DNA from: Cyanobium sp. E1_MAG_00006
Lineage (GTDB): Bacteria; Cyanobacteriota; Cyanobacteriia; PCC-6307; Cyanobiaceae
Direction of reading: 5' to 3'
Assembly: GCA_027488975.1 (NCBI GenBank)
Contig: JAIYAQ010000009.1
Coordinates: 1-33,405, forward strand
Length of the DNA stretch: 33,405 nucleotides
The position numbers were made by a program, and so were the translations under genes. This document shows positions 16,665-24,574 of this stretch, one piece after another; the stretch's first letter is position 1; every line of letters begins with the position of its first letter. Below the pieces are notes generated by a model. The model was given only the letters and a program-made list of their open reading frames with translations, was not told where the DNA came from and made no database searches.

Positions 16665-17117
16665 GTGAGCAGCCCAGATCCCGACCAACGCCCGCGGAGC
16701 CGATCGCGCCGGCCGAAGGGGCGCCAACTGTTCTGCCCGGCCCATCCCGAACAGCGGATCGAGGGGAACGGCCGCAAGTATTTCCTGCACCTGCTCACGC
16801 CTGAAGAGCTCAAGGCGCGGGGCATGAGCCACAAAACCGCCCTGCTGGTGATCGACGCTTACCCAGTGCTGGTGCTCAGCAATGAGTGGCTGGAGGAGCT
16901 GTTCTGCCCGCAGTGCGGCTGTAGCCGCTGGTGCCACATCACCCAGCACGAGCGCCATACGCACACGCTGCGCTGGGCACGGCCTGAGCTCTGGGAGCAG
17001 GTAGCCCATGTGGACCCACTGGTGCCCAACCCCACGGTGAGCCAGTTCACGCGCCGCGCGGCGCGGCGCCCCAGCCTGAAACGCGCCGACGGCCGCCGCT
17101 GGTTCGATCAGAACTAA
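16665..17117 (+). CDS. Hypothetical protein with putative zinc-binding Cys/His clusters
   Basis: I do not recognise a named family. The 150 residues contain C24 and H27 (LFCPAHPEQR) and a dense cluster C81, C84, C86, C90, H91, H95 (LFCPQCGCSRWCHITQH), well placed to bind one or two metal ions. Both ends are strongly basic (RSRSRRPKGR; RRAARRPSLKRADGRR), suggesting nucleic-acid contact. The middle (FLHLLTPEELKARG, VLVLSNEWLEELF) looks folded. The start is a GTG. Codon use is like the core genome, so it is probably a resident gene. An imperfectly terminator-like hairpin follows at 17122-17141. Confidence 0.7.
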   Translation: MSSPDPDQRPRSRSRRPKGRQLFCPAHPEQRIEGNGRKYFLHLLTPEELKARGMSHKTALLVIDAYPVLVLSNEWLEELFCPQCGCSRWCHITQHERHTHTLRWARPELWEQVAHVDPLVPNPTVSQFTRRAARRPSLKRADGRRWFDQN

Positions 17118-17121
17118 CGAA

Positions 17122-17141
17122 GAGGGGCCCCGACGCCCCTC
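17122..17141 (+). terminator. Possible terminator hairpin without T-tract
   Basis: GAGGGGC (17122-17128) pairs with GCCCCTC (17135-17141) around 6 bases, 4 bp after the preceding stop. There is no T-run immediately after, so termination is only a guess. The rest of 17142-17302 shows nothing I can name. Confidence 0.4.
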
Positions 17142-17302
17142 AACGGAGCCTTTGCCTCCACCATCGGACTTCCGCTCCAACAGGAACCGCGCCAATACCC
17201 CCCAGCGCCCGAGCCGGAGCCATAGCCGCAGGCCCCCCCGAAGCGTTAGCACTCGTGCAGCCAGCAGAAGCCGGGGCACAGGCTCCGATCACGGCGACGC
17301 GA

Positions 17303-17319
17303 CGTAGCAGATTGCTACG
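17303..17319. promoter_or_regulatory. Palindromic operator candidate upstream of the ParD-like/zeta operon
   Basis: CGTAGCA, GAT, TGCTACG: perfect 7-bp arms around a 3-base centre, ending 28 bp before the ATG at 17348. TACGAT (17316-17321), which overlaps the right arm, could be a -10 box, so a repressor bound here would block initiation. Position and symmetry fit autoregulation by the antitoxin; the binding itself is an inference. Confidence 0.6.
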
Positions 17320-17347
17320 ATTCAATCAATCAGAGCAGGAGGGGCCC

Positions 17348-17776
17348 ATGCCGAAATCAGTGTCACCCGTGCGCCTGCAACAGCAACTGATGCAGCAAGC
17401 AACCTTGGCTGGAGCCAGGCACCATCGCAGTGCGGCTGAACAAATTGAGTACTGGGCAACATTGGGGCAACAGGTGGCGGGGGTTCTCGACCCAGACAAA
17501 CTGCTGGACGTGCTCACAGGTCTTTCTACCTTGACCGTGGTGCCCATTGCGACCTCAGCCGTTGACCCTGAGCAGGCGTTTGCGGCACTGGAACAACAAC
17601 GCCGCTCCGGGCAACTCAGCCAGTCCGTGAGCGGCGCCTCGCTGCGCTACCAAGCCTCAAGGGAACGACCGGGGTTACTCGAGGAGATCAAACCAAACGG
17701 CATGCGCCGGCTGGGCCACTTTCGTGGTGGCCTGTTTGAACCGCTGGAGAGCACGACGCTGAGCATCACCCCATGA
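17348..17776 (+). CDS. ParD-like antitoxin family protein
   Basis: The 142 residues begin with a short basic segment and LQQQLMQQATLAGARHHRSAAEQIEYWATLGQQVAGVLDPDKLLDVL (key pieces HHRSAAEQIEYW and LGQQVAGVLDPDKLL), the hallmark of the ParD-like antitoxin family. The C-terminal part (GLLEEIKPNGMRRLGHFRGGLFEPL) also fits. A strong Shine-Dalgarno AGGAGG (17337-17342) fixes the start at 17348. The stop overlaps the kinase start by 4 bp. It probably represses its own promoter through the palindrome just upstream. Confidence 0.82.
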   Translation: MPKSVSPVRLQQQLMQQATLAGARHHRSAAEQIEYWATLGQQVAGVLDPDKLLDVLTGLSTLTVVPIATSAVDPEQAFAALEQQRRSGQLSQSVSGASLRYQASRERPGLLEEIKPNGMRRLGHFRGGLFEPLESTTLSITP

Positions 17777-18339
17777 AGCAACTCTGGTTGCTGGTCGGTG
17801 GCAACGGAGCGGGCAAAAGCACCTTCTATCAACTCGTCTTGGAGCCTCTGGGGCTTCCCTTTGTGAATGCGGATCGGCTCGCCAAGCTTGTGTATCCAGC
17901 CGCTGCAGAAGAGCACAGCTACGAAGCTGCCCTGTTGGCTGAGCAGCAACGCAACGCCCTGCTGCTCAGCGGGGCAAGCTTCTGTTTTGAAACGGTGTTT
18001 TCACATCCATCGAAGATTGATTTCACGGCCCGCGCCAAAGCCCTGGGCTACACGGTGATCATGGTGCTGATCCATCTGGAACAGGCGGAACTCAACGCAG
18101 CCCGCGTTGCGCAAAGGGTGCAAGAAGGTGGACACAACGTTCCAACCGAAAAGCTCCTGAAGCGCATCCCGCGAATGCTCGATCAGGTGAAAACGGCGAT
18201 TCCGTTGTGCGATGAGGTCAGAGTGCTGGACAATTCGTCGGCAGAAAATCCCTTTCGGCCCTTGATGACCATCAAGCTGGGGCAGGTGGAGTTCCATCAA
18301 CACCCCCTGCCTCCGTGGGCAAAGCAACTCCTTGCCTGA
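17773..18339 (+). CDS. Zeta-toxin-like P-loop kinase
   Basis: Protein of 188 residues with Walker A VGGNGAGKST (G9-T17), FVNADRLAKL and FETVFSHPSKIDF, the layout of zeta/AAA_33 kinases that phosphorylate UDP-N-acetylglucosamine or a related small substrate. VAQRVQEGGHNVPTEKLLKRIPRML supplies the arginine-containing lid region. The true substrate is unknown. It is the second gene of a coupled pair with the ParD-like antitoxin. Length and motifs look complete. Confidence 0.85.
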   Translation: MKQLWLLVGGNGAGKSTFYQLVLEPLGLPFVNADRLAKLVYPAAAEEHSYEAALLAEQQRNALLLSGASFCFETVFSHPSKIDFTARAKALGYTVIMVLIHLEQAELNAARVAQRVQEGGHNVPTEKLLKRIPRMLDQVKTAIPLCDEVRVLDNSSAENPFRPLMTIKLGQVEFHQHPLPPWAKQLLA

Positions 18340-18556
18340 AGGAGAGCTCACCGACCCCTCACCAGCCCGCGGGCAACACACCTGTCGCGAAGGTGTTCTT
18401 CCCCTGTTGCGAGGTCCATCGGACATCTGTAGCCCGGACTGACGATGGATCGGGACAAGGCCCCGCCCAGGGATTCATCCCCCAAGAAGCCCACTGTGCT
18501 GTTTGCGCTGCTCGAGCAATGACCCAGCACGCAAGCGTTGGTCAACACGACGCGAT

Positions 18557-18848
18557 TCAGAGCAACTGAACCGGTTCCCCTACGTCGGTGAGGAGCTGAG
18601 CGGCAGCGCGGTCGAAGGTGGCGAAACGTTCACTACCCAGCTGCCGGCGGCCATCAACAAGCCCAACCGGCAGCGGCGGCCTGGTTGAGCTCCTCAAGCG
18701 TGGCGCGATGGCGGGACCGACCTGCCAGCAAACCAAGGCAGTCGTGAATGGAGCCGGTGGCCTGCTCAGCGTGGTCAGTCGTGCATCGAAGCTCACCAGG
18801 CAGCCCGGCCAGAGCGGCCCGCCTCAACCACGGCTTCGCAACGGCCAA
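18557..18848 (-). pseudogene. Decayed PIN-domain toxin remnant
   Basis: The C-terminal reading GSERFATFDRAAAQLLTDVGEPVQLL (start GSERFATFDRA) is the last strand and helix of a PIN toxin, with the conserved TFDR. The preceding part (LAGRSRHRATLEELNQAAAAGW) continues in a different frame, so at least one frameshift separates them. The N-terminal catalytic residues are missing. No antitoxin is visible upstream. GC-rich like its surroundings, so decay happened in place. Confidence 0.6.
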
Positions 18849-18996
18849 TCACCTGTTGATGCACATAAAAGCAGCCTTGAAGCAACAACAAGCATCGACC
18901 TGTACCCACCACTCGTTGCAGGTAGCCAACGGCATCATCTTGTTCACCTGTCTGGAGTTCTGTACAGGCTGTACAGGATCTCGATGGGTGACGCGT

Positions 18997-19632
18997 TCAG
19001 CCCGCCCAGATCTCGGCCAGCTGCAACTGCAGGCCGGGGAACTCGGGGCCCGCTTGCAGCATCGCGATCTGCTCCAGGCGCTGCGATTCACTGCTGGCAG
19101 GCCACACCTCCACAGCCCGCTCATGGGGGATGAACAACCAACCCAGACGGGCCCCGTTGGCCCGGTAAGCCTCCATCTTGCGGCGCAGAGCGGTGAGGCC
19201 ACGCGGACCTTCGTCGGTGGGGCTGGCGAGCTCAACCACCAGGTCTGGGCAGAGGGGAGCAAAGCGCCGCTGCTGATCGGGCGTGAGAGCCTGCCAACGC
19301 TCGAGGCGCACCAGCGAGGCATCCGGGCTCAGCACAGATCCATCGGGCAGGCGAAATCCCCCCGAACTTTCGAAGACCTTCCAGCCGCCTTGTTGATCCG
19401 CCCACAGCAACAGCCGCATCACCAACCGGCTGTTGCGGCCACTGGTTTCGCTGCCTGTTGGCGTCATCGCGATCACGGTTCCATTGGCAGCCAGCTCGAG
19501 CACCGCTTCGCGGTTTTCGGCACACACCAGCTCGAACTGCTCGGGCGTCAGCCGCAACGCTGCCGGCAGGCGCAGCGGTTCCAAGGCATCGAATGGCGCA
19601 CCAGAGGCTGGAGAAACGGTGGTGAGCGTCAT
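18997..19632 (-). CDS. Uma2-family (DUF820) putative restriction-like endonuclease
   Basis: The 211 residues show the Uma2 order: LTPEQFELVCAENREAVLELAANG, then MTPTGSETSGRNSRLVMRLL, GGFRLPDGSVLSPDASLV (catalytic D), CPDLVVELASPTD (catalytic E) and RRKMEAYRANGARLGWLF (Lys region), a PD-(D/E)XK nuclease fold. The family is hugely expanded in cyanobacteria and its biological role is not settled. It stands alone between the PIN remnant and the PIN toxin. Length is normal. Confidence 0.9.
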   Translation of the reverse strand: MTLTTVSPASGAPFDALEPLRLPAALRLTPEQFELVCAENREAVLELAANGTVIAMTPTGSETSGRNSRLVMRLLLWADQQGGWKVFESSGGFRLPDGSVLSPDASLVRLERWQALTPDQQRRFAPLCPDLVVELASPTDEGPRGLTALRRKMEAYRANGARLGWLFIPHERAVEVWPASSESQRLEQIAMLQAGPEFPGLQLQLAEIWAG

Positions 19633-19749
19633 CGCCGCAGTTCAGCGGGCACGTCTCATGTTAGGTCGGCAGCCTGGGGCCAGCCGCAAAGCCTTGTGCG
19701 CGAAGCCTGAATCAACCGCTCAGATGGAAGCGTCTAGCCAGGTCTGCTC

Positions 19750-20136
19750 TCACCACAGCGTTTGGCAGGGGAACGGAGCCAAGGCGGGATCCAGGGTGAG
19801 CAGGATCAGCTGCTCCAGCTCCGCCTGGGCAGCCAGCAAGCGATCGAAGGGGTCGCGGTGCGGCAGGGGATAACGGCCTGCCTGCACGCCATGGCGCCAG
19901 CTCACCGGCAAGGGCTGAAAACCCTGTTGCTCCAGGAGCGGCCAACCGGCTTGCAACAGCACGTCTGCTGTTGGCAAGCGCCCGAGGCGGTGCTTGGTGG
20001 CGATTTCCCGAGCTGAGGCTGCACTGATGAACACGGGCTGGAGTGAGTCCGACAGCGTGGCGTACACAGCTGGGGAGAGACGTTCAGGCTCGGCCAGCCA
20101 CCAGAGCAGGGTGTGGGTATCGAGCAGAAAGGCCAT
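19750..20136 (-). CDS. PIN-domain toxin (VapC-like), intact
   Basis: The 128 residues hold D6 (FLLDTHTLLWWL), E44 (ASAREIATKHRLGRL) and D95/D98 (LPHRDPFDRLLAAQA), a complete PIN active site of the type paired with Phd antitoxins. The ATG shares one base with the antitoxin stop (TGATG). Although the toxin is intact, its antitoxin gene upstream carries a frameshift. Confidence 0.9.
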   Translation of the reverse strand: MAFLLDTHTLLWWLAEPERLSPAVYATLSDSLQPVFISAASAREIATKHRLGRLPTADVLLQAGWPLLEQQGFQPLPVSWRHGVQAGRYPLPHRDPFDRLLAAQAELEQLILLTLDPALAPFPCQTLW

Positions 20137-20388
20137 CAGACGAGAAAAGCCCCCTCCTCGATGGCATCAAGCTCCTCGATCGGCAGAGGCGCCAGAAGAT
20201 CATCCGGCGCCGGCAGCAGCAGCTGGCCCTTGAGCACACCCGGCTGGCGCTTGGGCTCGCCTTGCTCAAGGGGAACAAGGCGGGCCCAGGGCTTGCCGTC
20301 CTTGGCCAGCACAATGGTTTCGCCGGCATGGGGCATCAATCAGCCGGGAAAACTGAGTCTTGGCCTGGTGGACATTGACCGTTCGCAC
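20136..20388 (-). pseudogene. Phd-type antitoxin with a one-base frameshift
   Basis: A GTG at 20388 starts VRTVNVHQAKTQFSRLID, the N-terminal DNA-binding half of a Phd antitoxin. At about 20335-20338 the frame slips by one base, and HAGETIVLAKDGKPWARLVPLE with the C-terminal toxin-binding tail (ending EEGAFLV) continues in another frame down to 20136. One added base near there would restore a protein of the normal family length. As read, only a shortened form starting at a TTG or ATG (20339/20336) could be made, keeping the toxin-binding part without the DNA-binding part. Confidence 0.8.
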
Positions 20389-20414
20389 GACCGGGAACGC
20401 GAACCCTACCAAGC

Positions 20415-20789
20415 CTAGTCCGGACATGGACTAATAGCCGGCCACGCCTGCTTCTCGATCAGCTCCACATCGCCGCCGAAGCCGCGGAAGTCGGCATCCA
20501 TAGTGTGCAGGTTGCCATGGGCAGGCGATGGGCGTGGCTGAGTTGGGCCGCAGCGATCGCGAGCGTGCTGTCGAGATCCACCACAAACGCTCTTTGCATG
20601 GCGGCAACCGCCTGGATGGCCTAGGCCTCGCTGTGCTCACGCAGAACCCACTTGAACACCTCAAGGATGCTGATAACCGTCACTACCAAGTTGCCTCAGA
20701 GTCCAGCACCGCAACAAAGCGGCTGGCCAGCGGGCTATCGGTGAACACCTCAATCCACTCAGAGAAGTCGACCACCACTGGCCGGGCAC
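20415..20789 (-). pseudogene. Decayed VapC toxin (second module)
   Basis: From a GTG at 20789 the frame reads VSARPVVVDFSEWIEVFTD, a VapC N-terminus. After a frame change it reads LVVTVISILEVFKWVLREHSEA, an in-frame TAG, then AIQAVAAMQRAFVVDLDS and LAIAAAQLSHAHRLPMA; after another shift MDADFRGFGGDVELIEKQA. All parts are recognisable VapC segments in order, so this is a whole toxin gene that has accumulated two frameshifts and a stop. Confidence 0.8.
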
Positions 20790-20911
20790 TCACAGCCGGT
20801 CAGCCTCTCGCGCAAAGGTGTGTGCCCCATGCAGAAAGCCTCGAAGGGCAAGAGGGGACTGGCTCGGCACCAGCTCTATCCAACCCGGCAGGGCGATCAC
20901 CTGGAACTGAT
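20790..20911 (-). pseudogene. C-terminal remnant of an AbrB/MazE-type VapB antitoxin
   Basis: HQFQVIALPGWIELVPSQSP followed by LRGFLHGAHTFAREADRL is the tail of an AbrB-fold antitoxin of the kind paired with the VapC remnant directly downstream (its stop at 20790 abuts the vapC GTG). The N-terminal swapped-hairpin domain is not readable upstream, where an in-frame TAA interrupts the sequence. Confidence 0.6.
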
Positions 20912-21013
20912 GACAGAGGCTAAGCCCAAATTACTCGAGCACCAGCGCAGGGAGACGCCCCACAGAAGACCAGTCTTGATGCGCACTTAAATGCAAGCAG
21001 GTAAGCACGCGGC

Positions 21014-21348
21014 ATGAGCACCACCCTGGAGCTGCCTGACCCCCTCTTTGCCCGCCTCAAGGCTAGGGCTGCCCATGAGCGGGTCACGCTCAAACAGCTA
21101 TTGCAGCCCTTCGTGGAGCAAGGGCTGAACCAAGCAGCAACTCCAACCGCATCCACGCGCTCAGCCCAGCAGCTCCGCAAGCTCGAGGGGCGCCTGCCAT
21201 CGACTCGACAACCCTCAGCAATGCCGTGCTGTTTGAGCTGCAAGAGCCGTGCCCCACACGATCGACGTGGGGTTTCCCCGATTTCGTCGGCACCGACAAA
21301 GGGTTGGCCGAGGTGAGTATGCGGGCAGTGGTGAGCGCCTGCTTTTAG
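21014..21348 (+). pseudogene. Frameshifted VapB-type antitoxin, toxin missing
   Basis: MSTTLELPDPLFARLKARAA and HERVTLKQLLQPFVEQGL form a ribbon-helix-helix antitoxin start. At about 21198 the frame slips, and IDSTTLSNAVLFEL, the typical end of this family, continues in the other frame. The shifted frame then runs on to a stop at 21348 through unrelated sequence. The toxin gene expected downstream is absent: IS3 transposase sequence begins at 21345. The insertion or a linked deletion probably removed it. Confidence 0.72.
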
Positions 21349-22015
21349 TCGATTGGACTCATGTAGCCGATCGATGAATGACGCCACTCGCGGTTGTAGT
21401 AAACCTCGATCCAGAAGGCAAGATCACGCTGCGGCTGTTGGGGTGATATCAGGACCTGGCGATCGCCATAGTATTCAGCTCCAGTTTCAGGGTCGAGAAA
21501 AAGGTCTCCACCACAGCGTTGCCCCAGCAGCAACCCTTGGGTGACATGCCGCAAGTGATCTTATCCTGGTGGAGCAGTACCAGTAATCGTTGGCCCGGTA
21601 CTGGCTGACCTGATCTGATTGGATCAGCATCTGATCGGGTCCCACCTTGCAATGGCCGAGAGCTCGGCCCAGGGCCTCGATCACCAGGGCAGCGTCCATG
21701 CGCGGATCCCTTCTAGCCGACCACGCGGCGGAGGAACAGATCGATCCAAACCGCCAGATCCCGCCAACCGGATGTCGTGCGGATGTGGGTGATGTCGCCC
21801 GCCCAACAACAGTTCGGAGGCGGGGACTGGAAATCCTGTTGAAGCTGGTTGTCCAGCACCCCAGCGGTGCCTCTGCATGGATCCGCGGGGATCCGTAGAA
21901 CCTGCGGCGCACCTCGAAAACTACATCGATCTCAGCAGTGCTCAACGCTTTAACAGCCGCTCGCTTACCCGGCACCTCTTGCCGCTGCGACCAGGCCAAC
22001 GAGTGGCGATATGTA
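21345..22015 (-). pseudogene. IS3-family transposase OrfB, degenerate
   Basis: Pieces of an IS3-type integrase-fold transposase lie in order but in three frames: FEVRRRFYGSPRIHAE, DPRMDAALVIEALGRALGH, DQMLIQSDQVSQYRANDYW, then CGMSPKGCCWGNAVVETFF and STLKLEL, then FWIEVYYNREWRHSSIGYMSPID. The DDE region is therefore broken by several frameshifts and a probable internal deletion. The gene stops a few codons short of the usual C-terminus, at the junction with the antitoxin remnant. Confidence 0.85.
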
Positions 22016-22024
22016 AGATGTTAT

Positions 22025-22331
22025 GTAAGAAGGAACCTCTCAGCGGCAGCTGCTCGTTCGCAAAGTGCGCTGCCGCCAGCCTAAAAAATCCTTCACACTC
22101 CTGAGCTCACGGTTCTCCTTGCGGGGCCGGTTGAGCTCGGCGCGCTCGTCGCTGGTGAGCAGACCTTGGGCACGGGCCCGGCCTGCCGAACCCAGCGGGC
22201 CAGGCTGCTGGTGGGAAGCCCAAGCCGCTCAGCGAAGGCATTGCAGGAGAGCTCAACCTGCAGCAGGGCTCCATGGCCTCCGCCTTCTGCTGTCCCGTGA
22301 AACGCCGCCGAGTTCTGGTGGGGTTCGTCAT
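22025..22331 (-). pseudogene. IS3-family OrfA, degenerate
   Basis: Starts MTNPTRTRRRFTGQQKAEAM. The helix-turn-helix continues in another frame as LLQVELSCNAFAERLGLPTSSLARW, and the leucine-zipper end returns as AELNRPRKENRELRSVKDFFRLAAAHFANEQLP. OrfA normally supplies the DNA-binding half of the IS3 OrfAB fusion. At least two frameshifts make it inactive. It sits directly upstream of the OrfB remnant. Confidence 0.82.
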
Positions 22332-22423
22332 GAGTGGACAGTCTGGTGGGTATGGCGTGACCCCTATTGACTTGTCCTTGAAATCGCGGGAAGCCCATCA
22401 AGCAAGCAGTAGAGATCGGCGAG

Positions 22424-22491
22424 GGCTTGCCCTGAATTATCAGTTGAACGGCCGTTTGTAGCTTGCGAATAATTTGCTCGACTGAGTGCAT
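22424..22491 (-). pseudogene. 5' fragment of a second IS3-type OrfA
   Basis: An ATG at 22491 begins MHSVEQIIRKLQTAVQLIIQGK, the N-terminal helices of an IS407-like OrfA (compare EEQIIRKLREAE). The match ends abruptly where the other IS3 element begins. A related fragment with the same upstream 15-mer is at 25662-25996, so this is a different element from the one at 21345-22331. Confidence 0.6.
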
Positions 22492-22563
22492 GGGGCGTGC
22501 TATGTCGAAGAACCATGCCATGCCTTGCATGATGAGTACCCTTATGGACCATAAACAAGGTTA

Positions 22564-22578
22564 CGGCGTCAAAGCCAA
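22564..22578. repeat. 15-bp repeat shared with 25982-25996
   Basis: CGGCGTCAAAGCCAA is found here and at 25982-25996. In both places it lies about 100 bp upstream of the start of an OrfA remnant on the minus strand, so both are probably the same end of one IS3-group element. Confidence 0.6.
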
Positions 22579-22650
22579 AACAATACCAGGATTGAGTTAC
22601 GACAAAGGCAAGTAGCACGCAGAGCGGCCAGCCTCAACAAAGAGCAAGAT

Positions 22651-23952
22651 TCAGAGGCTATTGGGGAGTTTATACTCATACTTACGAGAGGATTTGGATC
22701 GGCTCCGCCTAGAGAAAGACGCTAGACGAAGCAGGATCCGCGTTACTTTTCGCTTCATCCTTAACGCAACACGACCTGCCAGGACGACCCGCCCACTGGA
22801 GCGATGCTCAGCAACTGCGTCGAAGAGGGAATAATAGTCACGGGTAACATCTTTCCAATCGTAAGAAGATATGGCAAGATCCTGAAGCTCCGGGACAAGA
22901 TCCAGTCCTTCAACAAGAAAGCTCCCCAGAAGAGCCTGGAGAGTCGAGGAATCAAAGAAGTATGACGCAATTCCGGCAGTTGTATAGCGGTTATAGGGAA
23001 CATCGAATGCGAATATTGGCTTGGCCGCAGCTATAGCTTCAACAAGAGAAGGATTGGTCCCACCCGCAGAATGGCCATGAATATACGCCATGGCACGTCG
23101 CCTTATAGCGCGGACTTTCCGGAAGTCATACTCAGGGCGGGCAAAGCACAAGCCATTGACAGTTGAATAGCGCCGAAGAAGCAGGGCCCCATGAGAGGTT
23201 GAAAGTGCGTTAGAGATAATCAGAAGCCGTACGCCACTGGCAACAAGACTAGAACCACTATACGCCTCGATTATCATTTCGAAGTTATTCTCAGGCTCGG
23301 CTCTGCCAAGAACCAAGAGATAGGAAGTACAATTGCAATCTATAATTTCACCGCTACAAGAATCGACTACAGCAAGGGGGCCGACATGAGCAGTCGATTC
23401 TTCATCGGAGATTGAAGTGCCATAAGAAAGCAAAGAGGCTCTTTTGAGATAACGATTACCATAGCATCTAGACACGTAGTCGGCGATGCCAAGATTATCA
23501 ACGATGAAGGCGTCAGAGAAATGAATAGAGATTCTCTCAGATTGCTTCAAGTACCAACGGGCAATTGGGCCCCATTTGGGTCGCGACCATTCAAGGCCAT
23601 CTATGTGAACGATATAGCGAACCGAAGGGAAGCAAAGGCGGAGGAAAGGAAGTGAAATAGCACCTGAAACACCGAGAAGCAAGACGCTTTCGCACTTAGA
23701 ACTTGCAAAGAGTAACGAGATGATGTCAAAGGGGATCGAAGAGGCTCCATTCGCGCTAAGCGGGACAACATATTGGTCCCATGACTCGCCTGATATACGT
23801 TGGTAGCCCCGTTGACCAAATAGCAGAACTCTGTACTCAGGGGATGCGAGGAATCGAACAAGAGCCTCTGCCAAGGTTTCAAACCCACCATAAGCAGCCG
23901 GTAGACCACAAATTCCGACAATACCAAGACAGTACTTTTTAGTGGATTTCAT
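22651..23952 (-). CDS. Glycosyltransferase with DUF1972 N-domain (rhamnosyltransferase-like)
   Basis: The 433 residues begin YCLGIVGICGLPAAYGGFET, the DUF1972 signature (GIRGIPAxYGGFET) of Cps2T/RfaG-like transferases that add rhamnose or a related sugar to a lipid-linked glycan. The second Rossmann domain shows LLVLGRAEPENNFEMIIEAY and HGHSAGGTNPSLVEAIAAAKP, the GT4 nucleotide-sugar site. The C-terminal 60 residues are very basic (RMKRKVTR, SFSRRSRSKSSRK). Codon use is AT-rich, unlike the core genes. It stands alone between IS remnants at one end of the polysaccharide locus. Confidence 0.87.
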   Translation of the reverse strand: MKSTKKYCLGIVGICGLPAAYGGFETLAEALVRFLASPEYRVLLFGQRGYQRISGESWDQYVVPLSANGASSIPFDIISLLFASSKCESVLLLGVSGAISLPFLRLCFPSVRYIVHIDGLEWSRPKWGPIARWYLKQSERISIHFSDAFIVDNLGIADYVSRCYGNRYLKRASLLSYGTSISDEESTAHVGPLAVVDSCSGEIIDCNCTSYLLVLGRAEPENNFEMIIEAYSGSSLVASGVRLLIISNALSTSHGALLLRRYSTVNGLCFARPEYDFRKVRAIRRRAMAYIHGHSAGGTNPSLVEAIAAAKPIFAFDVPYNRYTTAGIASYFFDSSTLQALLGSFLVEGLDLVPELQDLAISSYDWKDVTRDYYSLFDAVAEHRSSGRVVLAGRVALRMKRKVTRILLRLASFSRRSRSKSSRKYEYKLPNSL

Positions 23953-24574
23953 GAGTGGGGCCGATTAGATGCCGAACATCGGGTATATGGCGCAATTCAG
24001 ACTGAGGCCTAAACTCATGATTGAAACGACTATTGAGGAACAATTAAAGAATGGTCGTATCGCAAAGCTTGTCAGGCCATAGGGATACTTCGGATTGAAG
24101 AAGCCATAAAGGTCGACTGCACACTTAACGCAATGGACTCGGCATACTTAATTCCAACTTGCAAGCCGAGCAAGGCTAACACGGGATGCATAGATCATCA
24201 TTTAGATGGCACCAGAAAGGGTAAAGGCTTCAAGGGCGGAGTCCGCTAGATTGCAGTTTATCGGTGTAGGAAGAATTTTCATAGTCCTGATCACAACAAG
24301 GGGCACACAACACTCCTCCCACTCTCATAGGGCGAAATGCCAGAGGCCAATAGACAACCCCACGGTTTATATCAAAATTGAGTCATACAAGACGAGAAAA
24401 AGCAAATGGAGGCCATCTACTATGCCAACTCACAGCCAAGCCAATGCAACAGAACTTATCCACGACAAGGTCAATCACGTATGCTGCCGCAACAGAAAAT
24501 TTCACCTCACGTGAAATCAAGGGGACAAAAGGCGTGGCTGGACAAGTCGGGTGCCTAAGTATTCACTCTAAGCA
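23953..24574. other. 622-bp stretch without a recognisable gene
   Basis: AT-rich sequence between the DUF1972 transferase and the IS481 remnant. Open frames of about 100 codons exist (for example 24206-24514) but show no domain, no ribosome-binding site and no codon pattern like the neighbours. I see no transposase motifs, RNA gene or repeat here. Probably eroded intergenic DNA carrying the promoter of nothing I can identify. Confidence 0.5.

Noticed and set aside
18340-18556. Possible small genes downstream of the zeta-like kinase
   Set aside because: Short frames on both strands show no ribosome-binding site, domain or codon bias; I could not match the sequence to a transposase or TA fragment.
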